Shown here in pieces: positions 34,791-47,800 of a stretch of DNA of 64,000 nt. The stretch comes from Marthasterias glacialis (lineage: Eukaryota; Echinodermata; Asteroidea; Forcipulatida; Asteriidae). A program made the translations under genes and the position numbers. The DNA lies in the NCBI GenBank assembly GCA_911728455.2, contig OU452234.1, forward strand, positions 8,405,531 through 8,469,530, in the 5' to 3' direction. The notes beneath the pieces are model-generated. The model did not search any database and was not told the origin of the DNA. It saw only the letters and a program-made list of their open reading frames with translations. Every line of letters starts with the position of its first letter. Position 1 is the first letter of the stretch.

Positions 34791-35355
34791 TGACGCACAA
34801 TTTCTATATAAAGATAACAACTACAATTAACAATAGTGTAATGTTGAGGGAGAATGCACACGTCATCCCTATCATTACAAGTTTCCAACTGCACATCACG
34901 AACCGGCCGTACTTTAAATTTATGTTTAAAAACTGAGATAATGTTGGCCTTCAATAACGTAATGTTAGATTCTGTAACCCTGGTAACTAGAGCGTCTGTT
35001 GAAATAAAAGGCCTAGACGTGGTTTACTGTGATGGTGATTGATCTGTGCTCCTGGTAAAAAAAACACTACCTGGGGATTGTAGTGTACAGCCTGGAAACT
35101 AACATAATGGGGGAAAAGAATTGCCGTGTGTGTTGCACATCCTTCAAGATCTAATCATCCCGGGAAATCAACAGCTGCTAGTGAGCCTTGCTAAGATTTT
35201 CAAACAATAATTAACAAAGAAAAACATGCGAATATTGATTCAAAGTGGGTAAAATGTCACCGGGTTATCTGATCAGGTGGTCAGCTTTCTCCCGAAGATA
35301 CAATCAGAACAATTTGGTAAATACCTTCATCAATTATAAATTTGGGTCTTTACAA

Positions 35356-35516
35356 TCATTAGCGTGGTTGGGCAGGGGGGCATGCCCTGGGCGTAGAATT
35401 AAAAGAAGGGGCAAATCTAAGGGTATTTTTAAGGGGTGGATGGGTGTGGGTCGTGGGAGAAACCGGTCATCCTCTAACTGTGCCCCGGGCGACACGAACC
35501 CTAGTCACACCATTGC
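35356..35516. mobile_element. MITE-like repeat, imperfect CATTAGCGTGG / CACACCATTG ends
   Basis: The G-rich block GGGCAGGGGGGCATGCCC and the end CACGAACCCTAGTCACACCA are roughly inverse at the termini. A 120-codon frame across it has no recognised domain. Confidence 0.4.
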
Positions 35517-35599
35517 TTTACAAGTTTGCGGATCGATATTGGTTTCAGTATCCATCACAAAAAAAGGTAATCTTGGTCTGACTTATCAAAAGATCAAGC

Positions 35600-37547
35600 A
35601 TGGATAGAAATAGTTCCTTGAAGGAACATGATACATGGACAGTTAAGAAGCGTTTGTCTATACTGAACGTTTTTGCTAGCATGTTCTAGTATTTGTCAGG
35701 AGACTGGGTGGGGACGTTCTGCTCCTGCCAAAAGGAAGCAGTCGGGTTTTGTTCAGTGTGTGCCGAGTTTTGTCCTTGCTCGTATTTAGGTTATGTTTCT
35801 TGACTTTAAAAAAGTTAAATTAGTGAACTCTCGCAAAAACCCACGAGGTACGATCGTTGTGTTGCAGAATGGGCATACCTTCATTTTAAAGCCCCAGCTC
35901 AACAATGGTAAACTGACTGTAAATGATTCCATTCTTAGCACAAATCAAGTCTTATTTGTAATAAAGCATTCTGTGAAAAAGTCAGCTCATTTCGTTGTTT
36001 CATGTGCGAGAAGACGGTAAAAATGCAATCATCATTTTTGTCTCATCTGAGACGAAAACTAATTTTGGATCTCATTTATTATTTAGAAACGATAACACTT
36101 CGGGAAGCAAGATTTCTAGCCTCTTCATCTTTATACCATGTAAGGAATATGTAAATCTGTGAACACTTATGTTTTTGTTCTTACCAATGTTGAGCTGGGG
36201 GTTTTGATTTCAGTAAGTGATTTGTCAGAATGATTCTTTATGGGAAACTGTTACCAAACAATGTTATAAGAAGAACCAGATTGGTCGCAATTTGTCTATC
36301 TAATTTTTTTTCGTCCTTCACACAACTTCAGTCATTCTAGACTCCAACCGAACAGACAGGGCAATCTGTTCGTACCACCGTCACACATGTCGAGATTCTT
36401 CTCAAAACATTTCTGTTCAAGTCATCGTAGTTTTCTCTATTTTCTTTTTTCCCGAAGGTGTTAGGCGCTGGTTATAAGTATTGGGTGAAGCAAGATGGCT
36501 ACAATACCAAGATCTAAATTTGAATATAAATATTTGAATGCCATTGTCTTTAGAAGAACATTCGCGTGCCAACAGTAGCTACACTATTAAAGAAATAAAA
36601 ACAAAAACAGAAATCAACAAAATTAGGCATGTGGGCCCGTCAAACAAGTTTTTACCAACCTCCACTCTGCATAAGCATCTAATATTGGTATTATACAAAT
36701 ATCTTTCAATTAATTAAATTTAATCACTGTGCATACATAAAAGCATTCAATTAGTGCCGTGGCCGTTAAAGAGCTAACTGGTGCAGTGAAGTTTCGTAAC
36801 TCCCTTTACAGTTTAATGCATAGTGTTTGGACGTTCGCTAACGACTGCTTGCTAATGGTTATACGAAAGGACACCGAAAGTCTGCTGATTCATAGTAGAT
36901 CTGTTTACATTTCTTCGGCTGGTAGAATATTTTATAATGATGTTAATGGTGAACCTTGAATGGATGCTTTTATGTAAATACATTTTCAAAGTAAATCAAC
37001 TCTCGACTAGAGGTGCACTCAACGAGAATTACTTCCGGTTGATTTGTATGCACTTATTTTCCGCATAATATTGATCGGAAAGACCTGTAGTTCCTTCTTA
37101 AGAGTAAAATCAATCTTTAAGGCAATTTTTATAAATGATAATTATTGATTTTGACACCTCAAATCTCTTTAGTAAAATTGACTCTACGTAGTTTAAGCAT
37201 TCCCTTCCTCCTTGATTTTAACGTATGCTACATGAATTGGCAAAGATGGGGTGAAGTTGTGAATTTCTTTTAATTAATCAGACTTAAAAACTTATTGTTT
37301 TTGTATACCAATATTGTATCAGGAATTATTTTCATCTGAAAACTATCGAGTTCGACCAAATGGTTCCTCAACCCACCAACATTACTCTTACAAACATGAT
37401 GTTATAAAACGTCAACTGAGTGGTTCAAGCTTTGGAACTGTACGAGATGCATTAGTTAATGACGTCACTATAAATGGTATAGAGGCGTTGTTTAAAAATC
37501 CACACGCGGTGATTAAGCAACAATGTCGATGCCGTCGCAATTAGCTA
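35600..37547 (+). other. Cluster of unassigned short ORFs in the intergenic region
   Basis: Three plus-strand frames look somewhat protein-like: 35793-36020 (ATG start, MFLDFKKVKLVNSRKNPRGT), 36759-36959 (AVKELTGAVKFRNSLYSLMH) and 37314-37544 (YQELFSSENYRVRPNGSSTH, ending CRCRRN). The first ends near AGACG|GTAAAA and the second begins after TTCAATTAG; both junctions are phase 2, so they could splice. The third does not join in frame by any site I can see. I recognise no domain. This could be an unknown gene or a decayed one. Confidence 0.25.
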
Positions 37548-37732
37548 GCTACTCGTTAATTTTTCATTATGCCTACTACTTTTGTATTGCGATATAGCGA
37601 CAGGTAGCCTATAATTAGGCAAATGTTGTAAAGTGCTGGAGGGAAGATGGTTGTGTCTAAAATGGTTTGTAATACTCATAGCGACACCCATTGTAACACG
37701 TGTATAATCTTACGCGTGGTCTAGACTATATT

Positions 37733-37968
37733 ACTCTCTAAATGTAAAAGAGTGGAAATTTCACTCGCTTGCCAGAGTGGTGCCATAGTTTGGCTCTTTT
37801 GAGAGTGAAACTCACTCTTCACCATACGCTACCCTTTTTGAGTAAAAGTGGAGTGAATTGCACACTCTTTGTCATTTCGTTGTGTGGTTTCTTGGTGATG
37901 GGGGATATATCAACCCCCACATACACTTTTTGTGCAGGGGATGGTCCATAGGATCATCCCCCAAAATT
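37733..37968. mobile_element. Repeat of the TACTCTCT family
   Basis: It starts TTACTCTCTAAATG, has several internal AGAGTG / CACTCT blocks, and ends CCATAGGATCATCCCCC as at 28078-28462. Confidence 0.55.
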
Positions 37969-38132
37969 TTTGGTCCTTAAAAGAAAAAATGTGGTTGTCA
38001 CTGAAAAAGCACCCGATAGCTTAGTAAATGAACAAAACATTTTTAAAAATCCCTATCTGCAATTATTTGATCTAACTACGTAGAACATTAACAACACAGA
38101 GGGCATCCATGTAATGCAATCGAACATCTGCT

Positions 38133-39045
38133 CAGCGGCGTAGCGACCGGGTGTGTGTGGGGGGGGGGGGGGGGGCGGGGTGACACTCCCAATATTTTTC
38201 CAAAGTCGGCATTTAGAGCCACAGTCGGTAAATTGAGCACCAAACTTACCCGAGTAAGGGCTCGTGCTGAACACAAATCCATTCGGCAAGCCTAGAAACT
38301 CTCCGACTGAAAACTTCAGTTTAATCTTTGTAGTGTGAGAAGTCAAACTTTGAATTATCAAATTCAATAATCTCGGCATTGTGCAGAAATCTAGGCTCTG
38401 AAAACACTAAAAGCCGTAGAGCGTTTGTGGGGCTTCGCCCCGTTTGTTCAGTATTTTAAGACCCCGGACCGCCCTTGCAGAATTTCCGCCCCTTAGATAT
38501 AGGGCCATCCGTTTACATGTCCAAAATAAAAATTAAAACAAAATTCGGCAACGTGACAGCCTTTTTTCAGTCCTGAAAAAACTACAATTCTTAGAGCGTC
38601 CGGGGAACTCGCTTCTGATCCCCCCATAAGAATTGTTGCCCCTATAAAGTCCAACAGTAGGAGATTGGTCCCGAGTCCAAAAGTATTCAAAGTTTGAGTT
38701 GCAAAACTAAACGTCTATTTTTGGTAACTTGACGGTCCTCCTTAGCCCTGAAAACACTTCAAACCGTAGAGCGTCCGGCGGCTTCGCCTCCTGGACCCCC
38801 ACTAGAATTTGTGTTTATATTATACTCCAACTAAAAATACTTTCGCCAAAAAAAGTGCGGTTTTCAAAGCTTGCATTTCGAATTATGAGTCGTCCAATGG
38901 TTGGCATTTGAGGGCCATTTTAAACCTTCGAATGACTAAAAAACTTCATCCGGGGGCTATGCCCGAACCCCCTTGTGTAGGTGAGTCCAATATCATTGCA
39001 CTTTTACTTTCATCTGGTAATGTCTGTCAGCAAATTTACGCTTCC
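38133..39045 (-). repeat. Dispersed element with four hairpin units (copy B, inverted)
   Basis: This is the reverse-complement counterpart of 5225-6113. It has GGTCGCTACGC at one end, four GGGGCTTCGCCCC-like hairpins spaced about 173-178 bp apart, and the same other end (CTTTTACTTTCAT, AAATTTACGCTTCCA). It is more diverged between units than copy A. A long G run (38157-38176) corresponds to the C run of copy A. It lies between TRPA1 and CABLES. Confidence 0.85.
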
Positions 39046-39711
39046 ATTTCGTTTGCTATAGTCATTCTGTTGTGTTGTTTTGGCATTAAATGTGGTCATT
39101 GTTCCATTCAATACAACGTGTTGTCATTAATTAATTATGCAATTTTAGATTTTCGTGTGTTAGTTTTGTCATTCGATCGTGCGGTCTAGTTATTTCGGAC
39201 TGAGGTTTTGTCCTATCATTTGGTGGATTGACTGTTCGGTTTTGCCGGTGTGTCATTCTACGGTGGGTTTTAATCGAGTCTCTATATTTTTTGCTATTGG
39301 AAGCCATTTCATGGGTGATTCTGTCGTCCCATTTGACCCATTTGTCATTTTATTAGTTTGTTTTACTTTTACATTGTATTATTTTATTCTTGCATGCAAT
39401 AAAAGCATAATTCTAAGTATAAACAATACGATTGCCCGTTTTTTGTTTTTCGATGACGTGAGTTCATGATTAGAATCAGTTACATTCTATTTGATCCTGC
39501 AAGTAACCATTCGCTACTCTGCTGGAATCCCCTCCGATCGACCATTTAATCATCATGCGGTGCGGTAATTTCATCTTTCGATGCGCTACACACAATAAAT
39601 ATAGGTCTGCTCAGAGATAATGCAACGATTTGATAATTTAACGAAAAATGGTAAAAACAGTTCAAGCAAAAGCGACAATAACATAACAAACAAACGAATA
39701 GGCCCATGATC

Positions 39712-40255
39712 AGTGGCGTAACTAAAGGGGGGGGGCAAGGGGCGGGCACGGGCTCCCTCCCCCAACTGATGTCCGTGCCCCTCCCCCTCCTCCCATTTGA
39801 AACCTGGACTTTTGAGATTAAAAATTACCAGAATAAAATGTTACATTTTATAAGCTTTTATGTAGTAGTTTCAGTGTTTTTAAGAACTTTTTATCATTTA
39901 CACGCAGACATTGACGATAGATGTTAATTCAAAGATGATGGATGCTAATAATAAAAGAACATTATTTGCGTTTATTTTTATCCGTAATCGATGTGTATTA
40001 TAAGCAACATATACTCAGTACTTTCTCGAGTCCGGTGAACAAATCCACAGGCATATTCCTCGGGTGGGATTCGAACCCGCGATGGCTTTTTTTTTGTTTT
40101 TTACCTCCGCATCATATTATTTATTAAACACAGTTAACAACATGAGGAACGGAAAAAAAATAGCGGAAAAAACTCTGTAATTGGCCAAAAGTGCCCCCTA
40201 GAAAAAATGGTGCACCCCCTTGTGCCCCTAAAACGTTCACCCTAGTTACGCCGCC
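39712..40255. mobile_element. MITE with GGCGTAACTA termini (copy 2), SINE nested inside
   Basis: The left end AGTGGCGTAACTAAAGGGG and right end CACCCTAGTTACGCCGCC share a perfect 10-bp inverted core. C/G-rich subterminal blocks match the style of 15249-15597. A B-box-like GGGATTCGAACC at 40066-40077 (minus strand) points to a SINE fragment within it. Confidence 0.65.
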
Positions 40256-40455
40256 AAATAGGCATAATTATTTATTTTTTTCATTCGCTTCTTTATCAAG
40301 TTATATGATAAAGAAGCAGATGCAACAACAACAAAATATGGAAGGGGAAGCTCTGATACATATTGGGAGATAAGGGCATGATTACCCATACTTCAAAGAC
40401 TCATGAGGTTGAGACCCTAGCTCATCTAGATATTCCACACACGAGGACTTGCGTT

Positions 40456-40570
40456 TATCCTGTTGGTAAGTGATGACGTCTTGGAGCCGGAAGTGGAATG
40501 GTAATGAACGGTATACATAATTATAATTATGCACTTCCGGCTCCAAACGTCATCACTTACCAACATGATA
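40456..40570. repeat. Hairpin, about 39-bp arms
   Basis: TATCCTGTTGGTAAGTGATG...CCGGAAGTG pairs with CACTTCCGG...CATCACTTACCAACATGATA, with a 36-bp loop. Confidence 0.9.
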
Positions 40571-41351
40571 GAATAAGCGGGTACAAAAGAGTGGTGGTTT
40601 ACTTGATGAGATGCGAAGAAGGAAGGCACGACTTCGAGAAGAAGGTTGTGATTATGAACTTATAAAAAACAATATGGAGTTTATTTAATATTAGTCTGGT
40701 TCCCTGACCAAAGATTCCCTGACGACTCTTGTTAAAAATCTTAGGTCAGGCATCATCCAAAGCTAAACATAGATTATGACACAACATATATAAATATTCA
40801 TTACTTGAGTCCAACAGTGGGCGATGTGTATCATTGGATAAAAAACGGAGTGCTGATGTGACGGGCTTTGTTTACTTTCAAAAAGCCTGTATGGGATCAT
40901 CTGTTTGTCAAAATGTTACAAATAGTTTTTTGTGGTTTTTTTTTCAGTAATAGACAAACACTGTGCATTGTGCAACTTAACTCTCGGACGGAGATGTCCG
41001 CACTATAAAATAGGTAGGGAATCTCAAAGGATGCGGTAAAGAATACCAAGCTTTTTGACCTAAGAGATAAACTCAGACTGAGATAATTGGTCGATGATGA
41101 CGACACAGTTAGCCAAGAAACTTTGCCCAACCTGTAGCAATGGAAAAGTATCGTCGATGATCACCAATGGTAAAATTATGAGTAGGCCTTACAGAGCAAA
41201 GAAATAAAACAAGAAACACAACAATGTACGCACTTAGCATCACTATGGGGGTCTACATTTGTTTCGACCGACTGACTCTACTTGAAGTCGAAAGAAATTA
41301 AGCGAATCATAGGATTAAAACGGACCGGACCATCTTATTTTGTTTACTACC

Positions 41352-41373
41352 ACCCCCCCCCCCCCCCCCCCAA
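41352..41373. repeat. C homopolymer run upstream of CABLES
   Basis: A run of about 20 C about 90 bp upstream of the CABLES ATG, in the presumed promoter or 5' UTR. Confidence 0.9.
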
Positions 41374-41462
41374 CCCGTACAAAAAAGTGTTTTTAAAGTT
41401 GGTGTCATTCGAACACACGGTGGCGCTATAACCTCGATGTCAAACTGAATCATTTGACCTGG

Positions 41463-41887
41463 ATGATGGCGGATGTCGGGAGACGAAGATATGTGAAAAG
41501 TGCCAAGAGACGATCAGATGCTATAAGTTTTCTGACCAATATCTCTCTTGACGGTGGATTTTCAGACAAAGAATTCAGTCCCGTGAAACAAGAGGGCAAA
41601 CATGACGGCCAGGGGGAGAAAAAAGGTAGCAAAAGAGCCGCCGAAAAACAAACTTCGGAACCAAATCTCGACGTACAAGATTTACGGACCGAGGTTGACT
41701 TTTCAGGCAGCGAGGTGGCGTTGAGTACCGGGGCGACAGAGGCTATTTTCCCTGACGTCCGCGTGCGCACACGGTCAGCATCAAAGGCGTCATTGAATAC
41801 GTCTGGCAGCGCAAGACTCAAGTCAATTTCTGCTAACAAAGGGTCGCCACTTTTGATGGGTAAATTCGATTCAGCATCAAGACCACG
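41463..41887 (+). CDS. CABLES: CABLES exon 1
   Basis: Residues 1-142. I chose the first ATG ([18 protein letters not shown]); a second ATG follows directly. [13 protein letters not shown] is the conserved CABLES N-terminal motif. The remainder is charged and probably disordered, with a Lys-rich patch ([18 protein letters not shown]). The donor is GTAAGC, phase 2. Confidence 0.92.
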
Positions 41888-44800
41888 GTAAGCCACGTCG
41901 TTGCAAAGTCGGTTCGATTGAGTCATAATAAAATATTCATTTATAAATTAACAACATTTATATAATTAAACAAGGCTGCCTTTAATATCAGGCTTAGTTA
42001 GTCAGTAGTACCTAAGGCATGGGGGGGGGGGACTATTGACAGTTGTTTTATGTCTTACCATTACATTAGAGCTACATGATATATTGACTAGAGCACTAAT
42101 TGCCCAATATACATGCACAAGTATTTTTAAGTCTCCCAGTCCCAGGGCTAGGCGCAGTGTTTCACAATCACTAAGTCATACATGAATGTGCTGGAGTCCT
42201 TGACAAAGGAATATATTTAATAGACCATTGTGTGTCTGGCGTCATGAGTCCCATATAGGCTAGTAGTAGCCATAGAACAGCCGTACGAAATTTCAAGCTA
42301 AATTACATACATTGTATTTTTGCCCACACGGCTTGAAAACACAGGGCAAGTTGGCGCTCTATCTAGTCGATATTCATATAAAAAGCTGTATGATTCTAAC
42401 GTGATTTATGGACCAAACAGGCATGTGGATCGTTTGTAATGTTATCATTAAGTCCTAACTATTAGTCTTCTTCTAAGTACTGTAATAAACATAATGATAT
42501 GGATTCCAGTGAGTGTAAAGACAGACTTGATGTGCAAGAGTCAGTTATGAGGGTGTTTACTGAGAAAATCAAACAAATAGTGCATTCATGTACATGTACG
42601 TAGTACTAGTTTATTTTAGTTACTTGAAGCTGCGATAATTGTAGGATCTCTCCTGACAGCTGGAGAGTATGCAGGCACTATGTTCAACCGCAATGTTTGA
42701 AAACTTCAAAATCTGGGTGCATACTTTAAGTACTGTCTTTTTTTCACTTCATTTTAATTTTGGGATTTAAGTTGGGCTTGTAAATTGCAAGTTAAATATA
42801 AAAGACCATTAGTGTGATAAGGACAGTGTAAAAAAAACAGGAAAATTTTGAGAAAATTTTACCTACAGCTTGTTAGTGTTACAATTGTCACAACTACATG
42901 TAGGCTGAAGTGAAACTAGCATTAGGAGTACAAACACAGTGCAACAATTTAATGGGGGAAATATGAACATGTATACCAGTATACTGTATGTTTTCAGTCC
43001 TTTTCAGACGAGGGGGAAATAATGACTTGGCCGATTAGCTTCTTTCTGGCTTGTTCACAACATCACTGAGTGATCAACTATCAATTTGGGGCCCAGCCTT
43101 TTGTGAGAAATTTGTATCATGTGAAACACGGAATATTGCAAATTAAAACGAAAACATAAATGTTTTGATGTCTCAGGAACATTGTCTGTTATTTACATGG
43201 TTTGATTAAATATGAAACACTTGATATTTCTAATCTTAGCTTTGTGGAATTAACCTCTTAATGCTTGATTGAAACTGACAGTCTGTTTTATTTCATAAAG
43301 CAACACTTCTCAACATCAAGCTAACAAAAACATTGTTTTAAAAAACTTGATTTAAAAAAACTCCCGCAAAAAAACAAAAACAGTTTGCTTTGCCTCTCAG
43401 TGCTCAGACCCAGGTTACATCCGCTGCCGACCTCGCCAAACGCCGCCCCCATCAAGGGCTGGCAAATGATTCTCCAAACATTGAGGGCGCTGTTCACAAG
43501 TCTCATCATCACCACCATCGCCATCACTCTGCTATTCCACATACTGTGTTTAGTGCTCAGACCCTGAGCACTGATACTGACACAGTCCCGCTCATCAGTT
43601 CACCCAAGGAGAGATTGCAATGTCTTAGTGCACATATCATACACGTGCAATCCTTACCACCACCTGCCCACAAGCCAAGCAGGTAGACACTGAAGATTTA
43701 CTTCCTGATTTATGCACTTGGATGTCTGTGAAAATCAGACTGGTTTGCTGTTCCGCACTTGCACTTTCTTACATACAGGGCCCCCTGCATGTTGCAATGA
43801 AGTTTGCACATAGCATGTTTGTTTTATGCTAAGCACCTACATGTACGTACATGTACGTCATTAACTGTCACACAAGTGACATGATGTATAATGTATATAA
43901 CCAGTGAACAATGTCCCTTGTACATGGATAGCATAGAAAAATGCCACACAAAATGTAGGCCCCCTAAAGTAATAGTTGCTACTAAAAATCACCCAATATT
44001 TCTGGATGAAATCATGTCCAGTATACACTGGTGTACAATGTACATGTAGCCTACCTAAGGCCATGTGAATGAAAGTTTCAGATTTGCATCAACCACTCGC
44101 ATGCTCTAAAACGCACCGCGGAAAAATTTCATTATTTACAATTTTTTTCATTATTTACACAAAAAGGCTCCAAGTTCCAAATCATCAGACAGCAGTAAAA
44201 GGGTATCTATTCTATGACACAGTTTATGCAGGCCAATAACCGTAAACGCACAGGCTTAATGCAGTTGTCGCCGGCCAATGGATCTCCACACCAACACAAA
44301 ACACGATGTCAGATCTTGCTCCAATTAAGCATCCACTTGACTTGGACTTAAACAAGCCATCAGTTGTTTTCTATTATCCCACTCTGATGCTTATGTGTTG
44401 CACCGAGCCATCTGGTCTTAGTGTAAACAACTTACGACTATCGGTCGACTTGACCACAACTCTAGCACCCACCTCATGATGGAACAATTTGCCAAGTTTG
44501 CACCAGGACCATTTGTCGACTAGAGGCCGATACTGCTTGGTACCCAACACATGTTTTGTCATGTTTGTAGCATGAGTACCAGTTAGTATCGACTGCTGAT
44601 GACAAATGGTCCTTTGGTAAGTACTGCAAACCGAGTGTTGCCAATTTATGCACTGCAAACCGACTGCCGATTCTCGCCCGTCATATGATTGGTCTGAGCT
44701 CTGGTGAACTCACAAGTCAACCAATGAAATCTGCTATTTCCAACTGCGGCTGCAAGAATGGTAATTGCGTGTGGAAAAAGTGCGCATGCCGCCCACGATT

Positions 44801-47800
44801 TTTATTTGAAATAATGAATGAAACAAAGCCAAATGCTGTTTGAAAAATGTCTGGATGCAAATCTGAAACTTTCATTCCCGTGGCCTAAAGATAACTTGGT
44901 GTTGCTATGGTACATGTACGCATACAATGTATGGACCTTTATCTTTGTGCCAGCCGTGTTCTTTTGTGCCATTGAGTTCAATGCAGCCAAACTGAGTCTG
45001 GAATGGAAAATAATCTGGCTTCTTTGTTACCCCACTACACAGTGTTGTTAATGCATGCAGGATACATAAGGACAACTTGACAAAAATAGGCCCCACAGTG
45101 ATAAAGGTCAACAACAGTGAAGTCAACCATCTACGTCATGTACCTATATCATCCTTCTTTTCCTTCTCTACTTTCTCCTTACTTTAACTCTTTATGTATG
45201 TACATGTAGATACTTTTCATGGACCTACATGTAATTATTGTCAGTTGTTGCCGATGTTGCTGATTCTATTACACTCTTCCTCCCGTGGATAATATTTCTC
45301 TCATTTCACGAGTTAAAGCCACTCAATATTTGTTTTATACATTGTATAACTGACATGTAGATCCTTGTCATTTGAATTTTTTAACAATAAACACAAAATC
45401 AAAATAAACACGGTTCATCGTCCACCCCACACTCTGAAAGTTCCATGTAGACACCAAACCTTGTGACACAGACTCGCTACACTTTTCTATACTTCACGCA
45501 TGCGCGATAATCATTATTCTTCAAGCTAACTTGACATGCAGCTTAAATAATAGCGCAATACATGGAGGTAGAACAGTGCAATACGCATGGTTTGATAATA
45601 TTACTACCTTTTGCTTAGGTGCTCCTTTGCTTTAGCAATGGCGCTCTAACTGGTTAAACATGTTAGGAACAAGGATGATCCTTACTGTTGAATGTGAAAT
45701 ACTATTCCCCACGGGCAAAAAGGACTTTTTGATCGCCGATGCGGATGGGAGTAATAGTAAGTTCCACCAATAAAATGACAAGGATCTACATGCCAGTTAT
45801 ATAATTTTCAATATGGTGAACAGAAGGTGAACAGAAGTTGCAGTAGAATCATCCTGCTGGGATCCTCTTCTCTCTCATTTTTTTTTTTAAGTACCAATCT
45901 CCTCAAAGGTTTACTAGGGACATATTTGTCATTGTTCCCACAGTGTGCTGTGCAAAATAAATCAAGTCATCTTAGCCCAACCCTTTGCCCCATTTGCACC
46001 TCAAACAGCCATCCCTACCCCACCTGTTAATTTCCTCCGCTCATCCCCTCCCCTTTAACATGTTTAACAAGTGTTCCTGTCTATAATGCAGGCATGCAAC
46101 TTCTCAGCCGACCAGCTAATTTCCTCTTTTCTTCCTTTTCTAGTGCCATTGAAACTAAAAATAAAGATGGAAAAAATTGTGTGTGCTAGGCAGTCAAGTT
46201 GTCTCTTTATGTTTTGTTTTTGCAATAACAGAGAACCGCTTGTCTGATAAGGGAAACGTTTTCAAGGCCAACAGAATATCAAAAACACCGTTGTCCTCTC
46301 TGATTTTCTCAAATTAATTTATTTCAAATTAATTCATTCTTTTTGTAAGATTAAAAAAGAATGGAAGACTTTTGAGATGATAGCGGGCGTCCCACAGAGT
46401 GGTCCTTTTCCATTGTTCTCAGCGATGAAAACAATGGAAAAGGACCGGTCTGTGGGACGCCCGCTATCGTCTCAAAAGTCTCCCATTGTCTCCAAGACCA
46501 ACAACACTTTTAAAATGTCAATGAGATGTGTAGGGCAGTTACAATGCATACATTTTCTTAGTGTCCATCTTTGTTTTACTTTTTGCATGCTATGTATTTA
46601 TGTAATGTTTATGGGCTCGATTGCATGGATGCGTTATGTCTCAGAAGCAATTTGTTCTCTTGTAGCAAATCTTTAGTAGATTAGGAGTTTGCTTTACAGG
46701 CTTGTTACAAACTGACTCTCCTCAATCTGACTGGTGGCCATTTGGTAGAGATTTCTCCAAAAAAAAATTAAATAATAATCATTTACATGTATCCAGCCCC
46801 TTGTAAAGCATTTATTGTATTTTGACTACATCAAGGCATGCAATGTGCTTGTCACATCAACATTTAAGCACAGAATGCTGCCATTGATACAGATACATAC
46901 ACCAAACCCTCCACCAGTTCTATGGGGGTCCATCCAAATTTGACAGAATTATAACTAAATGAAACTGTTGAGTCACCATTTTTTCTGGTACATGTATGAG
47001 ACCAGTCAAAACTCAAAATCCTGTTGTCCAAACCACATTTCCTTATAAATTCATGTACATGTAAGTATGGGAATTTGTTACTCAGGATAATTTGTACTGT
47101 AATGTACAAATCTTACATGTGTACTAATGTCATGCAGGTAAATCATAGTTCATCATCAGTCTATGTGCATGTGTGTGACTTTAATAAATCTATTCAGATG
47201 TTAGTTTGAGATATGTGCAGAATTTGTTTTTTGGATACAGTGCTGTGCCAAATTTCGTAGAGCTGCTAAATTAGAAAATATTCAACCTTCAATGTTTCAG
47301 CCTCAGGAGTACATGTAATCAGTTTTGCCTCCATGTACATTGTACATGTAAGTGCAGTAACCTATACTAACTTGTAGGTATATTTTTATTATCTTCTAGA
47401 GTGCTTCTGGTATCCCCTCTCAAGGTTCCATTTGCATTGTATTCAGTCTTGCCGTACAGTAGACGCAGTCAGCATGGTCTTCTTAGGTAAGATTGTTATT
47501 CATGTTGATTTTAGACAGCTGGGGGGCCATTGATTTGAAGATGTTTTCACAGCATTACAGGGCTCCAATCAAACACTCAAACACTGGTTTGTGTCCAGTC
47601 ATTTTAGCATTAGGCACATCACACCACAACAGAGTCCCGCAGTCTAATGCTTTTTCGCAAACATACGTGCACTCTGTAAGCTTTTCATTTCTAAACTTCC
47701 TCCGTGAAAATTCAACAAATAAAGACAAAATTTACACGTATTTCAGTTCTTGTAGATATTATTTCTGCTGAGCTATAAAACGTGTGGTCAGCTGGAGATA

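Noticed and set aside
38809-39469. Two hydrophobic frames next to repeat copy B
   Set aside because: The first overlaps the repeat element, and both rely on AT-rich composition. No domain recognised.
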